From Neoarius graeffei (Eukaryota > Chordata > Actinopteri > Siluriformes > Ariidae), in contig NC_083582.1 of NCBI RefSeq assembly GCF_027579695.1, forward strand, positions 37,393,964-37,457,963: a stretch of DNA of 64,000 nt, written 5' to 3'. This document shows, one piece after another, positions 10,411 through 21,708 of the stretch. The notes beneath the pieces are model-generated. The model was given only the letters and a program-made list of their open reading frames with translations, was not told the DNA's origin and ran no database searches. Position numbers and translations under genes: made by a program. The stretch's first letter is position 1, and each line of letters starts with the position of its first letter.

Positions 10411-12020
10411 TACAGTGGGGCAAAAAAGTATTTAGTCAGTCACCAATTGTGCAAGTTCTCCCACTTAAAAAGATGAGAGAGGCCTGTAATTTTCATCATA
10501 GGTATACCTCAACTATGAAAGACAAAATGAGAAAAAAAATCCAGAAAATCACATTGTCTTTTATATTTAAAGAATTTATTTGCAAATTATGGTGGAAAAT
10601 AAGTATTTGGTCAATAACAAAAGTTCATCTCAATACTTTGGAAACAAAGGGTATATAACAATGACAGAGGTCAAACATTTTCTGTAAGTCTTCACAAGGT
10701 TTTCACACACTGTTGCTGGTATTTTGGCCCATTCCTCCATGCAGATCTCCTCTAAAGCAGTGATGTTTTGGGGCTGTTGCTGGGCAACACGGACTTTCAA
10801 CTCCCTCCAAAGATTTTCTATGGGGTTGAGATCTGGAGACTGGCTAGGCCACTCCAGGACCTTGAAATGCTTCTTACGAAGCCACTCCTTTGTTGCCCCG
10901 GCGGTGTGTTTGGGATCATTGTCATGCTGAAAGACCCAGCCACGTTTCATCTTCAATGCCCTTGCTGATGGAAGGAGGTTTTCACTCTAAATCTCACGAT
11001 ACATGGCCCCATTCATTCTTTCCTTTACATGGATCAGTCGTCCTGGTCCCTTTGCAGAAAAACAGCCCCAAAGCATGATGTTTCCACCCCCATGCTTCAC
11101 AGTAGGTATGGTGTTCTTTGGATGCAACTCTGCATTCTTTCTCCTCCAAACATAACAAGCTGAGTTTTTACCAAAAAGTTCTATTTTGGTTTCATCTGAC
11201 CATATGACATTCTCCCAATCCTCTTCTGGATCATCCAAATGCTCTCTAGCAAACTTCAGATGGGCCTGGACATGTACTGGCTTAAGCGGGAGGACACGTC
11301 TGGCACTGCAGGATTTGAGTCCCTGGCCGCGTAGTGTGTTACTGATGGTAGCCTTTGTTACTTTGGTCCCAGCTCTCTGCAGGTCATTCACTAGGTCCCC
11401 CCGTGTGGTTCTGGGATTTTTGCTCACCGTTCTTGTGATCATTTTGACCCCACGGGGTAAGATCTTGCGTGGAGCCCCAGATTGAGGGAGATTATCAGTG
11501 GTCTTGTATGTCTTCCATTTTCTAATAATTGCTCCCACAGTTGATTTCTTCACACCAAGCTGCTTACCTATTGCAGATTCAGTCTTCCCAGCCTGGTGCA
11601 GGTCTACAATTTTGTTTCTGGTGTCCTTTGACAGCTCTTTGGTCTTGGCCATAGTGGAGTTTGGAGTGTGACTGTTTGAGGTTGTGGACAGGTGTCTTTT
11701 ATACTGATAACGAGTTCAAACAGGTGCCATTAATACAGGTAACGAGTGGAGGACAGAGGAGCCTCTTAAAGAAGAAGTTACAAGCCTGTGAGAGCCAGAA
11801 ATCTTGCTTGTTTGTAGGTGACCAAATACTTATTTTACCGAGGAATTTACCAATTAATTCATTAAAAATCCTACAATGTGATTTCCTGGATTCCTTTCCC
11901 CCATTCTGTCTCTCATAGTTGAAGTGTACCTATGATGAAAATTACAGGCCTCTCTCATCTTTTTAAGTGGGAGAACTTGCACAATTGGTGGCTGACTAAA
12001 TACTTTTTTGCCCCACTGTA
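10411..12020 (-). mobile_element. Tc1-like transposon with complete ends
   Basis: The element is 10413-12018 (1606 bp). It begins CAGTGGGGCAAAAAAGTATT and ends with the complement, and a TA duplication lies at 10411-10412 and 12019-12020. Inverted repeats extend ~200 bp on each side of a minus-strand transposase. Confidence 0.93.
10630..11652 (-). pseudogene. Tc1-like DD34E transposase with a single in-frame stop
   Basis: Starts at ATG 11652 ([20 protein letters not shown]) and spans 341 codons in one frame to 10630. It is interrupted only by TAG at 10987-10989 (after MNGAMYREI). N-terminal paired-like helix-turn-helix is present ([19 protein letters not shown]). The catalytic motifs are intact: [20 protein letters not shown] and [10 protein letters not shown]. 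The GGG-box-like segment [14 protein letters not shown] lies between the first two Asp residues. The stop separates the first catalytic Asp from the other two, so neither half can transpose DNA. It lies on an otherwise structurally complete element. Confidence 0.92.
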
Positions 12021-12462
12021 TGTTCCCAATTAGTATATAAAAGGTACAAACAAGTGCCTTAGATCAGGGGTTCTCAACCTTTTCTGCTTTAAGGCCCACC
12101 TATTCATACTTGTCACGGGTTGGGGCCCATTAAAAAAGATCCCCAATTATTTTGGCTCATCTATTCTGTTAGAATCTAATAATCTATTGTAAAGTGTATT
12201 AACGGGATGCAACATCACTCCCTGTTACAGATGGGAGCCCAGGACTTAAATAAATGCAATAAAAACAAACTGTTTTTAATTGTAGGTATTGTATTTAAAA
12301 CTGTACGGATGTGCCAGAAGCGAACATAAAACCATGCATGTGGGTCATTCTCAGTCAAAAGGGATTAATGATCCAAAAGTGGAGTCTGGTCCATTAACAC
12401 GAGAACTTATTGTCATGCTTGTGTTCAGCAAACAAATAAGTTATTAAAACCAAGAAGTACAC

Positions 12463-12690
12463 TCAAAAGAAGTGGATACAGAAACCACTCAATGGGATTA
12501 GATCCTTACACGCTAACAAAGAAGGATTTTTCCGACGAGTTGGAAAATGATCCATCCGTTGAGTTCCCCGACATCTCAAACTACCTGGTGCTGCAGACAT
12601 CCTTCTACATTGACACACAGATGAAAACCTGTAAGAGCGTGGAGGCGTACAACTTTTATATGTGACTGGGTTAAAGATCTGGGGATCAGG
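12463..12690 (+). pseudogene. Relic exon resembling YqaJ-type recombinase-associated protein
   Basis: The forward frame reads GLDPYTLTKKDFSDELENDP, then PDISNYLVLQTSFY and KSVEAYNF. After a one-base frameshift near 12655 it continues as FICDWVKDLG. The DPYTL / PDISNYLV / EAYNFxxCxWVKDLG series resembles large teleost proteins that carry a YqaJ nuclease domain, including those of ISL2EU-type DNA transposons. Only this short upstream segment remains and no nuclease motif is visible. It may be a captured exon or a nested transposon remnant. The family assignment is from memory of motifs and is tentative. Confidence 0.4.
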
Positions 12691-13024
12691 ACACTACAAG
12701 ACAGACGGCGGTAGACGGATCTAAGTGCAGGGAGAGTGTTTATTAGCAGGCGCGATATTTACAAAAGCAAAACCGAAAGCAGAATCATAAAGCAGAGTCT
12801 TTAAACAGTGTTATGGCTAGAAACAAACGTGACAGTGATAATAATGATACTTCGCAAAGCCTCTGTGAAAACAGCTTCCATATCCGTGCATGCTGATTCC
12901 GTATCTGTGCACCAGACTCAAGTGCGCAAAAGTGTGACTGTGTCCCAAGCGTGCGCACAACACGCTCCATGAGTGTACGCGGCCGCTCGAGCTGCGCCAG
13001 ACTCAAGTGCGCAAACGCATGACA
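12681..13024 (-). mobile_element. Possible solo LTR fragment
   Basis: Read on the minus strand the segment begins TGTCATGCG and contains AATAAACACTCTCCCTGCAC, a polyadenylation-signal-like R/U5 layout. Near its end it reads GTGTCCTGATCCCCA, giving TG...CA limits. No coding sequence or clean TSD was seen, so this is a tentative call. Confidence 0.3.
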
Positions 13025-13063
13025 GTCAAGTCACCTACTGTGTGACCACAACTTTTATCTCAC

Positions 13064-13440
13064 ATGTATATCGCCGGTGGTGTAGTGGTTAGCACTGTCG
13101 CCTCACAGCAAGAAGGTCCGGGTTCAAGCCCCGTGGCTGGCGAGGGCCTTTCTGTGCGGAGTTTGCATGTTCTCCCCGTGGGTTTCCTCCGGATGCTCCG
13201 GTTTCCCCCACAGTCCAAAGACATGCAGGTTAGGTTAACTGGTGACTCTAAATTGAGCGTAGGTGTGAATGTGAGTGTGAATGGTTGTCTGTGTCTATGT
13301 GTCAGCCCTGTGATGACCTGGCGACTTGTCCAGGGTGTACCCCGCCTTTCGCCCGTAGTCAGCTGGGATAGGCTCCAGCTTGCCTGCGACCCTGTAGAAC
13401 AGGATAAAGCAGCTAGAGATAATGAGATGAGATGTATATC
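13064..13440 (+). mobile_element. V-SINE copy nested in the hAT element
   Basis: SINE 13073-13431 with slightly shortened head (GCCGGTGGTGTAGTGG), flanked by the 9-bp duplication ATGTATATC (13064-13072 and 13432-13440). This is the deepest level of the 10.2-13.7-kb nest. Confidence 0.92.
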
Positions 13441-13735
13441 ACCACCAAAATGCCTCATTTTCATCGATAATCCATCACAAAGCATCCCGAGCTGTAGTGT
13501 GACCATAGCTTAATGAGGCAGATGTGATGTCAGATGCAACCCAGCAATTGTACCCTACTACAAGTAAAAAATTGACTTCAACTTGAAAAAAATTCACAGC
13601 CCACTAGATGGCGCTTCATGGCCCATTGTCCAGTGCTCGAGAAACACTGCCTTAGATGGTACTACTCCAGTGACAAGCCATTGTACCCCTAAAGGTACAA
13701 TAATGTACTTTATTTTCTGAGAGTGTGAATCCTCG

Positions 13736-14742
13736 AGACTGACAAACTCAAATATAGTTTGGGATGCGGCTCAATTATTTGTGACTCTGAGGAATGCTGA
13801 TTCAGAAGCATGACAAAATCAAAGAACTTTATTGTTCACATCAGTGTGACTGTCACAGTTACTGAGGAGCAGCTGAACTAGCAAGTTGTTCAGCTGTAAT
13901 CTCACTATACTGTGCTGTGTCTCTGAGGCCGATAGATGTGAGCCAGCTCTGCGCCTTTAGCTTAAATACAGTAAAGAGAATGTTTGGCGTGTATATTTGT
14001 ATTACGAGTTCATGTTTTCTGTGTATTTTATCATCTAATCTGTGTATCTGTTCTCTAGCCTGAGCATGAGTGAGATGTTAGCATGCTAAATAAGGTGAGC
14101 AGATGACTCACTCTCGCCTGATATAATATTTGAGTAATAATGGCACTATCACTCAACTCCACCAACTTCCCATCCAATTCGAGAGCAAATAAATGCCTCA
14201 CATGTTCAGCAAGATAAGAGTATAATATTGGACTCTTTCACTCATCTTTGACACCATCATGCCATCCCTCTTTCTCAGCTGCATGGTTGTCACCATAGAA
14301 TTAGAACCAGGTTTCTTTCATGCCTAAAATTTTGATGGTAATGGTAATGGTTATTGATGTATCTCAACTGGCGTATGACGTATATGCGCAAATTTCCCCC
14401 AGTTCTGAAATGACACGGCACTGACAAAGAGTTTCTATGACAGGGGTGTCAGGGGGACTCACAGCAGCTCAAGAACATTATATTATAAAGGATATAATTG
14501 TGCCAAAAAGTTGTTTGAATAACTTTAACAACAAAAAGTCTGTGAACTGTAGACAACCCAATCAAACTTTCCAGTTATATATCAGTAATTTGATGGAACC
14601 TACATTCTAACTACATCCAGGAACTACTTATTCTCAAGTGTACATAATTACACATTTCCAGGTCTTATTTTTATCAGGATACACTTTTGTTCTCACATTC
14701 CCAGTGGTTACATCAGTAGTTAGCTGCATGTATAATTGATGC
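13736..14742. other. Intergenic spacer, single-copy-looking
   Basis: About 1 kb with no recognisable repeat or gene. Confidence 0.4.
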
Positions 14743-15138
14743 AACTGCACAGATCTCATCTCATTATCTCTAGCCGCTTTATCCTGTTCTACAGGGTTGC
14801 AGGCAAGCTGGAGCCTATCCTGGCTGACTATGGGCGAAAGGCGGGGTACACCCTGGACAAGTCGCCAGGTCATCACAGGGCTGACACATAGACCCAGACA
14901 ACCATTCACACTCACATTCACACCTACGGTCAATTTAGAGTCACCAGTTAACCTAACCTGCATGTCTTTGGACTGTGGGGGAAACCGGAGCACCCGGAGG
15001 AAACCCACGTGGACACGGGGAGAACATGCAAACTCCGCACAGAAAGGCCCTCGCCGGCCACGGGGCTCGAACCTGGACCATCTTGCTGTGAGGCGACAGC
15101 GCTAACCACTACACCACCGTGCCACCAACTGCACAGAT
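14743..15138 (-). mobile_element. V-SINE copy, minus strand, with 12-bp TSD
   Basis: SINE 14755-15126 in reverse orientation, flanked by AACTGCACAGAT (14743-14754 and 15127-15138). Full length with intact A/B boxes in complement. Confidence 0.94.
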
Positions 15139-15297
15139 ATTAAAGATTTTAATATACAGTAGGATTTGGTGAATTGTTGAATGGATTGTAATAATAATAA
15201 TAACGCTATTGAAATATTATCACTCTCATTCCAGGCTTATGAGTTTCAGTGCTTTGTAGGGTTTAATGGCCTGAGTCATTAAACTGGATAGGTCTGC

Positions 15298-15900
15298 AGT
15301 GGTTAAGGCTTGGGGTTAATCATCAGAAGGTTGTGAGTTCAATCCCTGACATGGCAAACTGTCACTCCAGGGGTCTTGAGTTAAGGTCTTTAACCCTGTG
15401 TGCTCCTCCTCCTCTCCTCTCCTACCCAGCCCACTCAAGATTGCTGTCTATCTTGGTTCCCTGCTGGTGGAATGACCCTCCCATTGAGGTCAGAACTGCC
15501 AATCCCCTGACCACCTTCAAGCGCACCCTGAAGACTCACCTCTTCAGGGTGCCCCTCTCCTTTGTTTCCCTGCCCACTGTGTAACTGCATTTCGGTCTAG
15601 ACCAACCCAGGATATGTGCTGTCTAGCCTGGGGTTAACCGTTGGAGTTTTATTTTTCTTTATTTAGTTGCACTTTGTCAGTTCATTTGCATGCTTGGTTT
15701 ACTTCCTTGGCTGTTTGCTGAGTATTGGTACTTCAACGGAATATTATACTAAGTATTATTCTGTCACTTGTTCGTTTGTCACTAGAACTTTCTTGTCTAG
15801 AAGTTCAGCACTTTGTGTACCTGACTTTTGCACTCGTTGTATGTCACTCTGGATACAAGCGTCTGCTAAATACCATGTAATGTAATGTAATGCTCCATCT
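15298..15900 (+). mobile_element. tRNA-SINE head joined to an L2-like LINE 3' end
   Basis: 15298-15400 resembles a tRNA-derived SINE head (GGTTAAGGCTTGGGGTTAAT, AGAAGGTTGTGAGTTCAATC). From about 15420 the sequence encodes a LINE ORF2 C-terminal end (VPCWWNDPPIEV, TTFKRTLKTHLF). A 3' UTR ending CACTCTGGATACAAGCGTCT and ATGTAATGTAATG follows, the usual L2-type tail. The join may be a template-switch product or independent fragments. Confidence 0.6.
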
Positions 15901-16039
15901 GTGATGTTATCAAGCTAATATGTGTACAGAAAAGAATTCCACATGCATACATGACCAAAAACAGCCGTCTTTTATTATTCCTCCTCAGGAAAGCCAGATT
16001 TATCATTGGGTATAAATGCTGTCCTGAGTCTCAAACATT

Positions 16040-16355
16040 TCATTCATGTGTTCATTTCAACTTTATTGAAGACTTTATCATGGTCAGGGTCATGGTGGAT
16101 CTGAGGCCAATCGCAGGAACACTGGCCATGAGGTAGGAATACACCCTGGATGGGATGCCAGTCCCGTTTAGTGTAATTTCGTGTTGTCAGTTCACCAACC
16201 TGCATGTTTCTGGGAGGTTGAAGAAACCGAAAAACCTGGAGGATACCTAGCCAGGCATGGGGAGAAGATGAACAGAACTCAGGATAGAAATGAGAAACCT
16301 GGAACAGTGACGTGGCAATTATATCCATTTTTCCATTGCGCCACAGTGCTGCTGT
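16040..16355 (-). mobile_element. Diverged V-SINE relic, minus strand
   Basis: The core (CAACCTGCATGTTTCTGGGA), the head in complement (GCGCCACAGTGCTGCTG) and the tail (AAGACTTTATCATGGTCAGG) are recognisable, though heavily mutated relative to the young copies. Confidence 0.6.
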
Positions 16356-16499
16356 CTTAAGCATTTCAGAGAGCAAAACTGACTACTCTTTGGTCTAACA
16401 TTTTTTTTTTTTTTGGCTATGGTAATTTTTTTTACAGAATAGCAGACAAACTATATAGTCATTAGAGTCCATGGCTTTCTTCTTCTTCCTCTTCTTCCA

Positions 16500-16640
16500 T
16501 CTTTTCCCCACTCCTATGTAAGGGTCAGTGGTTGCACTGATAAGGTTAAAGGTCTTGCCCAAGGGCCCAATAGTGGCAGCTTGGTGGTGCTGGGTCTCAA
16601 ACCCCCCAACCTTCTGATCAATAGGATTCATGACTTTAAT
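16500..16640 (-). mobile_element. tRNA-SINE fragment, minus strand
   Basis: Complement contains AGAAGGTTGGGGGGTTTGAG followed by a CCACCAAGCTGCCACTATTG segment, the post-tRNA part of a common fish SINE. The tail is missing. Confidence 0.5.
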
Positions 16641-17230
16641 AAAACCATAAAATATAGATGAGAGTTTCTGAAAGGGCTGATATAGCTGTAATAAATCTAG
16701 ACATTTTACTTAAAACATTTTTAAGTGCTCCTTAAAATGGTATAGACTACAATAGAGGCATATATTAGTCATCGTGAATAACCTGCTGTGACAGTCTCTG
16801 TTAATTCAACTTTTTAGTAATTCAGAGTTTAGGCCAGAAGGTGGCGCTACTTGATAACATTAAGAAGGAAAAGCACAGCCAATCTGCTTCAAATACAAAA
16901 CAACAGCACCTATTGATTTGTGTTGTATCCTGTATAAACTATATTTCATTGCCTTATGAATGATGGTCACTTAGAACAAAATGAATTACAAATTTATAGC
17001 AAAATATTTTGTGTGCTAGGTTTTTACATAATTTATGTTTTCGTAAATTAAATGGCCAAATGTTAAGATGTTAATAATGAAACAACCTCCAAAATCTTTG
17101 TATCCTCAGAAAAGCTTTTAAATAGTCTCATGTGTAATATTTACTCCCAAATCTCCATCTCTGACCTCGTCTAATCATGTCTAGAGACTGAGAGGGTCAT
17201 GGGAAAACTTTGCCTTTTATATGTTTTATT
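16641..17230. other. Spacer, nothing recognised
   Basis: AT-rich, no gene or repeat identified. Confidence 0.4.
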
Positions 17231-17392
17231 TCATTCATTCATTCATTCATTCATTCATCTTCAGTAACCCTGGTCAGGGTGTTGGTGTATACAGGAACAG
17301 TGGGTGCAAGGCAAGGCGGGGTCACACTCAGAATAAGACACCAAATCATCAAAGGGAAACACACACACACACACACAGACACACACACAGGA
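17231..17392 (-). repeat. (ATTC)n and (CA)n microsatellites around a SINE tail
   Basis: About seven ATTC units (17231-17258) abut a SINE-tail segment in complement (TCTTCAGTAACCCTGGTCAG). This is followed by a CA-rich tract at 17360-17392. Confidence 0.75.
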
Positions 17393-18289
17393 GTAATGCA
17401 TTAAATCAACTAAGTACTATAAAACAACAAACTACAGAAGTCCCAGTATAACCTCTCCCTCATTTGCAAAAACACGCATGAACTAAGGGATTTTAATCAA
17501 CAAGCTCACTGTGTTCTCTTCATAGTATATAGATCTAGCATGCTAATGGCAAGCCCCATAGTTTGTTAGCCTGTCATTAACCTCACTAGTCCTTCACGGT
17601 ACAGTGTGAGCTAAACAAGCAGGCTTATAGATCAGTCCAATTTCCTGTACAAGAACTCTCTGAAGCTCATACACTGTTCTCAGAACTGTCCTTAACTCCC
17701 TTTGAGGGCTCTATGTCAAGCACACACTCCTACGAAGGCCCATTATGAGTTCATGTTTTCCGTCAGGAAACTGAACGCACCCATCTCATCTCTGAAGAGG
17801 CCCTCAAATAATTAGCACTAGCATGGTTAACTGAAGCGTTGTGAAAAGGACAGGCAATCATCAACATCTGGGACAATGTCTGACGTATACACTGATCCTT
17901 GAGAGAAGAACAGCAGTATCATAGCACTGTGTTAATAAGGCAAACGTTTGATGAGCACCTGAAGCAACCAGGCAGCTGGAGCTTTGTCTGCCTTTCCAAA
18001 CCTAATAGCCAGTTAGAGTGGATGTAAATTCTTGTGATCTATATCCATTTGATTTTTGAGCAGTTGTCAGACCTTATATCTCTTTTAAACAGCACCTAGT
18101 GCCAGGTCTGTAAACAGGATCAAAAGTATAGTGAGGTGCACACTGCATGTGTGAGTAGAGCAAGTGTTCATTTTCAATCTCAGCTGTATGTCCATTCCTC
18201 CATAAACTGCTCTGACTCAGATTAATATGGTTAATTTTTATTGAGTGAAATACACATATTCAATGATACATTTAAAATGCCATGTACGT
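17393..18289. other. Single-copy spacer
   Basis: About 0.9 kb of moderately balanced, repeat-free sequence without an open frame. It is one of the few stretches that could hold conserved non-coding elements, but I see no specific motif to defend. Confidence 0.4.
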
Positions 18290-19512
18290 CAGCTAACATA
18301 ACTGTGATCAGCAAAATTACTATGATCAGCTAACACTACTGTGATCAGCTAACACTACTGTGATCAGTTAACATTACTATGATCAGTTATCATTACTGTG
18401 ATAAGCTAACACTACTGTGATCAGCTAACACTCGTAATCAGCTAACAATAGTGTGATCAGCTAACACTACTGCGGTCAGTTAACAATAGTGTGATCAGCT
18501 AGCACTACTGTGGTCGGTTAACATTACTGTGATCAGCGAACATTACTGTGATCAGCTGACACTACTGTGATCAGTTAACATTACTATGATCAGTTATCAG
18601 TACGGTGATCAGCTAACAATACTGTGATCAGCTAACACTACTGTGGTCAGTTAACATTACTGTGATCAGCTAACATTACTGTGCTCAGCTAACATTACTT
18701 TGATCAGTTAACATTACTATGATCAGTTATCATTGTGGTGATCAGCTAACAATACTGCGATCAGCTAACACTACTGTGATCAGTTAACATTACTGTGATC
18801 AGTTATCATTAGTGTGGACAGCTAACAATACTGTGATCAACTAACAATACTGTGATCAGTTAACATTACTGTGATCAGTTATCATTACTGTGATCAGCTA
18901 ACACTACTGTGATCAGCAAAATTACTATGGTCAGCAAAATTACTGTGATCAGCTAACACTACTGTGGTCAGTTAACACTACTATGATCAGCTAACATTAC
19001 TGTGATCAGCAAAATTACTGTGAAGCACTAACACTATTGTGATCAGTTAACATTACTATGATCAGTTATCATTACTGTGTTCAGTTAACACTACTGTGAT
19101 CAGCAAAATTAATGTGATCAGCTAACACCACTGTCATCAGCTAGCACCACTGTGATCAGCCAACACCACTGTGATCAGCCATAATTACTGAGATCAGCCA
19201 ACATTACTGGGATCAGCTAACACCACTGTGATCAATTATCATTACTTTGATCAGCTAATATTCATGTGATCAGCTAACACCACTGTGTTAAGCCATCATT
19301 ACTATGTACAGCTGACATTACTGTGATCAGCTGACATTACTATAATCAGCCATCATTAATATGATCAGCTAACACTACTGTGATCAGTTATCATTAATTT
19401 GATCAGCTAACATTACTGACATGACTGTGGTCAGCTGACATTACTGTTATCAGCTGACATTACTGTGATAATACTGCAATCACTAACATGCTAACATTAC
19501 TGTGATCAAGTT
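18290..19512. repeat. Minisatellite of a 19-bp unit containing TGATCA
   Basis: Roughly 60 head-to-tail variants of CTAACATTACTGTGATCAG. Most units keep the palindrome TGATCA. Variation is structured: CTAACACTACTG, TTAACATTACTATG and TTATCATTACTG types recur in the same order around 18365, 18565, 18705 and 19040, implying higher-order duplication. Near 19380-19510 the units degrade. There is no open frame and no spacer structure. Confidence 0.95.
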
Positions 19513-20174
19513 ACATCATAGGTAATTTCTTTAAGGCTACTATCAAAGAAAATTAATCAACAACTTCTGATTCAGGATGTCAACACCTGTACTAAACGTG
19601 CAACCAAAATATTCAACTTTCTTCATAAAATATTTCAGTCCAAACCCTCAGGCACAAACACTATCAACCCATAATGAGTTCAATCTCATAACTATACTAT
19701 CACCTCCACAAGGCTGATTTTTTTTTCAATATGCATGTAAAACATAAAGTCCATTCTGCATTTTACTGTAAAAGTCTTAAACAAATGCATTAACAATTAA
19801 CTGGTAGGTAGTCTGTAATTTGTTAGTTTCAAAACATCTGTTTTGTTTGACCCTGAAAGTGGAATGGCAGTCGCACAGAGGGTCAGTCATGAGAACTCGG
19901 GTGATTAAGAGCTGGAATATGGCTCAATCTAAACAGTTGTAAATACATTTTGAAGAAAAAAAGGAGCCTGTGGCCTACAGTCACTGCTGGCAATCATTTC
20001 CTGTGTACTTACCCTGGAGAAAAGCCAGGATAGTAAAGTTACAGCAAACATTCAGACAGTATAACGTTCCATGTTCAGTGTATTTGCCTAAAACACATGA
20101 CTATTGCTATTAATTTAAAATGGACAAAAATGTTAAATAGGCCTAAAAGGTTTTCTTGAACACATTTTGATAAT
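19513..20174. other. Spacer, nothing recognised
   Basis: AT-rich, single-copy-looking, no gene found. Confidence 0.4.
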
Positions 20175-21708
20175 TACAGTGTCTTGCAAAAGTATTCATC
20201 CCCTTAGTGTTTGTCCTATTTTGTCACGTTACAAGATGGAATTAAAATGTATTTTTGGAAGGTTAGCACCATTTGATTTACACAACATGCCTACCACTTT
20301 AAAGGTGCAAATTGTTGTTTTATTGTGACACAAAAGACAATTAAGATGAAAAAACAGAAATCTGGAGTGTGCATAGGTATTCACCCTCTTTTGTATGAAA
20401 CCCCTAAATAAGAGCTGGTCCAACCAATTCACTTCATAAGTCGCATAATTAGTTGATTAAGATCCACCTGTGTGCAATCAAAGTGTCACATGATCTGTCA
20501 CATGATGTCTGTATAAATCAACCTGTTCTGGAAGGACCCTGACTCTGCAACACGACTAAACAAGCAACATGAAAACCAAGGAGCCTCCAAACAGGTCAGA
20601 GACAAAGCTGTGGAGAAGTATAGATCAGGGTTGGGTTATAAAAAAAATATTCCAAACTTTGAATATTTCACGGAACACCATTACATCCATTATAGCAAAA
20701 TGGAAAGAATATGGCACCACTGCAAACCTGACAAGAGAAGGCCATCCACCAAAACTCACAGACCAGGCAAGGAAGGCATTAATCAGAGATGTAAAAAAGA
20801 CACCAAAGATAACACTGAAGGAGCTACAAAGATCCACAGCAGAGATGGGAGTATCTGTCCATAGGGCCACTTTATGCCGTACACTCCACAGAGTGGGGCT
20901 TTATGGAAGAGTGGCCAGGAAAAAGCCATTGCTTCAAGAAAAAAATGAGAAAACACGTTTGGAGTTTGCCCAACAGCATGTGGCAGACTCCCCAAACACA
21001 TGGAAGAAGATTCTCTGGTCAGAGGAGACTAAAATTGAACTATCATTGGAAACACCATGTGTAGCGCAAACCCAACACCCTGAGAACACCATTCCTCCAG
21101 TGAAGCATGGTGGTGGCAGCATCATGCTGTGGGGATGTTTTTCATCTGCAGGGACAGGAAAGCTGGTCAGGACTGAAGGAAAGATGGATGGCACTAAATA
21201 CAGGGCAATTCTGGAGGAAAACCTGTTTGAGTCAGCCAGAGGTTTGAGACTGGGACAAAGGTTCACATTCCAGCAGGACAATGACCCTAAACACACTGCT
21301 AAAGCTACACTGGAGTGGTTTAAAGGGAAACATTTAAATGTCTTGGAATGGCCTAATCAAAGCCCAGACCTCAATCCAATTGAGAATCTGTGGCATAACT
21401 TGAAGATTGCTGTACACCAACGCAGCCCATCTAACTTGAAGGGGTTGGAGCAGTTTTGCCTTGAGGAATGGGCAAAAATCCCAGTGGCTAGATGCGCTAA
21501 GCTAATAGAGACATACCCCAAGAGACTTGCAGCTGTAATTGCAGCAAAAGGTGGCTCTACAAAGTGCTGACTTTGGGGGGTGAATACCTATGCACACTCC
21601 AGATTTCTGTTTTTTTCATCTTAATTATTGTTTGTGTCACAATAAAACAACAATTTTCACCTTTAAAGTGGTAGGCATGTTGTGTAAATCAAATGGTACT
21701 ACCAATTC
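20175..21708 (+). mobile_element. Tc1-like transposon C, 3'-truncated
   Basis: Starts after TA at 20177 with CAGTGTCTTGCAAAAGTATT. The left inverted repeat runs to about 20390. The right repeat (from about 21580) matches only the inner part of the left one and stops near 21708, so the outer ~95 bp is missing. It cannot be mobilised as a unit. Confidence 0.9.
20569..21570 (+). CDS. Tc1-like transposase C, open frame but catalytically altered
   Basis: Uninterrupted 333-codon frame from ATG 20569 (MKTKEPPNRSETKLWRSIDQ), close to the ~340-residue family size. It has a paired-type helix-turn-helix N-terminus (TLNISRNTITSIIAKW) and the [14 protein letters not shown] segment. The second Asp ([10 protein letters not shown]) and the Glu ([10 protein letters not shown]) are 34 residues apart, as in DD34E enzymes. 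The first catalytic Asp is replaced by Glu: the motif reads WSEETKIELS instead of [10 protein letters not shown]. About seven residues are missing just after it. With the truncated right end, this is an open but probably inactive transposase. I label it CDS only because the frame is open. Confidence 0.85.
   Translation: MKTKEPPNRSETKLWRSIDQGWVIKKIFQTLNISRNTITSIIAKWKEYGTTANLTREGHPPKLTDQARKALIRDVKKTPKITLKELQRSTAEMGVSVHRATLCRTLHRVGLYGRVARKKPLLQEKNEKTRLEFAQQHVADSPNTWKKILWSEETKIELSLETPCVAQTQHPENTIPPVKHGGGSIMLWGCFSSAGTGKLVRTEGKMDGTKYRAILEENLFESARGLRLGQRFTFQQDNDPKHTAKATLEWFKGKHLNVLEWPNQSPDLNPIENLWHNLKIAVHQRSPSNLKGLEQFCLEEWAKIPVARCAKLIETYPKRLAAVIAAKGGSTKC

Larger units (their letters stand above)
12057..13657. 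mobile_element. hAT-like element with 8-bp TSD
   Basis: Element 12065-13649 with imperfect ends CAGGGGTTCTCAACC and complement of CAGTGTTTCTCGAGC, flanked by CCTTAGAT at 12057-12064 and 13650-13657. It contains later insertions (SINE 13073-13431, a probable LTR fragment) and a YqaJ-like coding relic. No hAT transposase domain is recognisable, so it is non-autonomous. Confidence 0.82.
10274..13735. mobile_element. MITE split by two later DNA transposons
   Basis: Left end CACTGTCAGAAATGGGATAC (10274) and right end complement of CACTCTCAGAAAATAAAGTA (ending 13735) form a terminal inverted repeat. The interior is rich in GGTACAA/GTACC words. Between them lie a Tc1-like element (10413-12018) and a hAT-like element (12065-13649). 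Removing both leaves a MITE of roughly 250 bp. The TSD of the MITE itself is not clear. Confidence 0.65.

Noticed and set aside
16395-16631. 78-codon minus-strand frame ending in Lys runs
   Set aside because: Generated by a SINE fragment and a poly-T tract.
18290-19512. CRISPR-like array
   Set aside because: Units are head-to-tail without unique spacers and the genome is a vertebrate one. It is a minisatellite.
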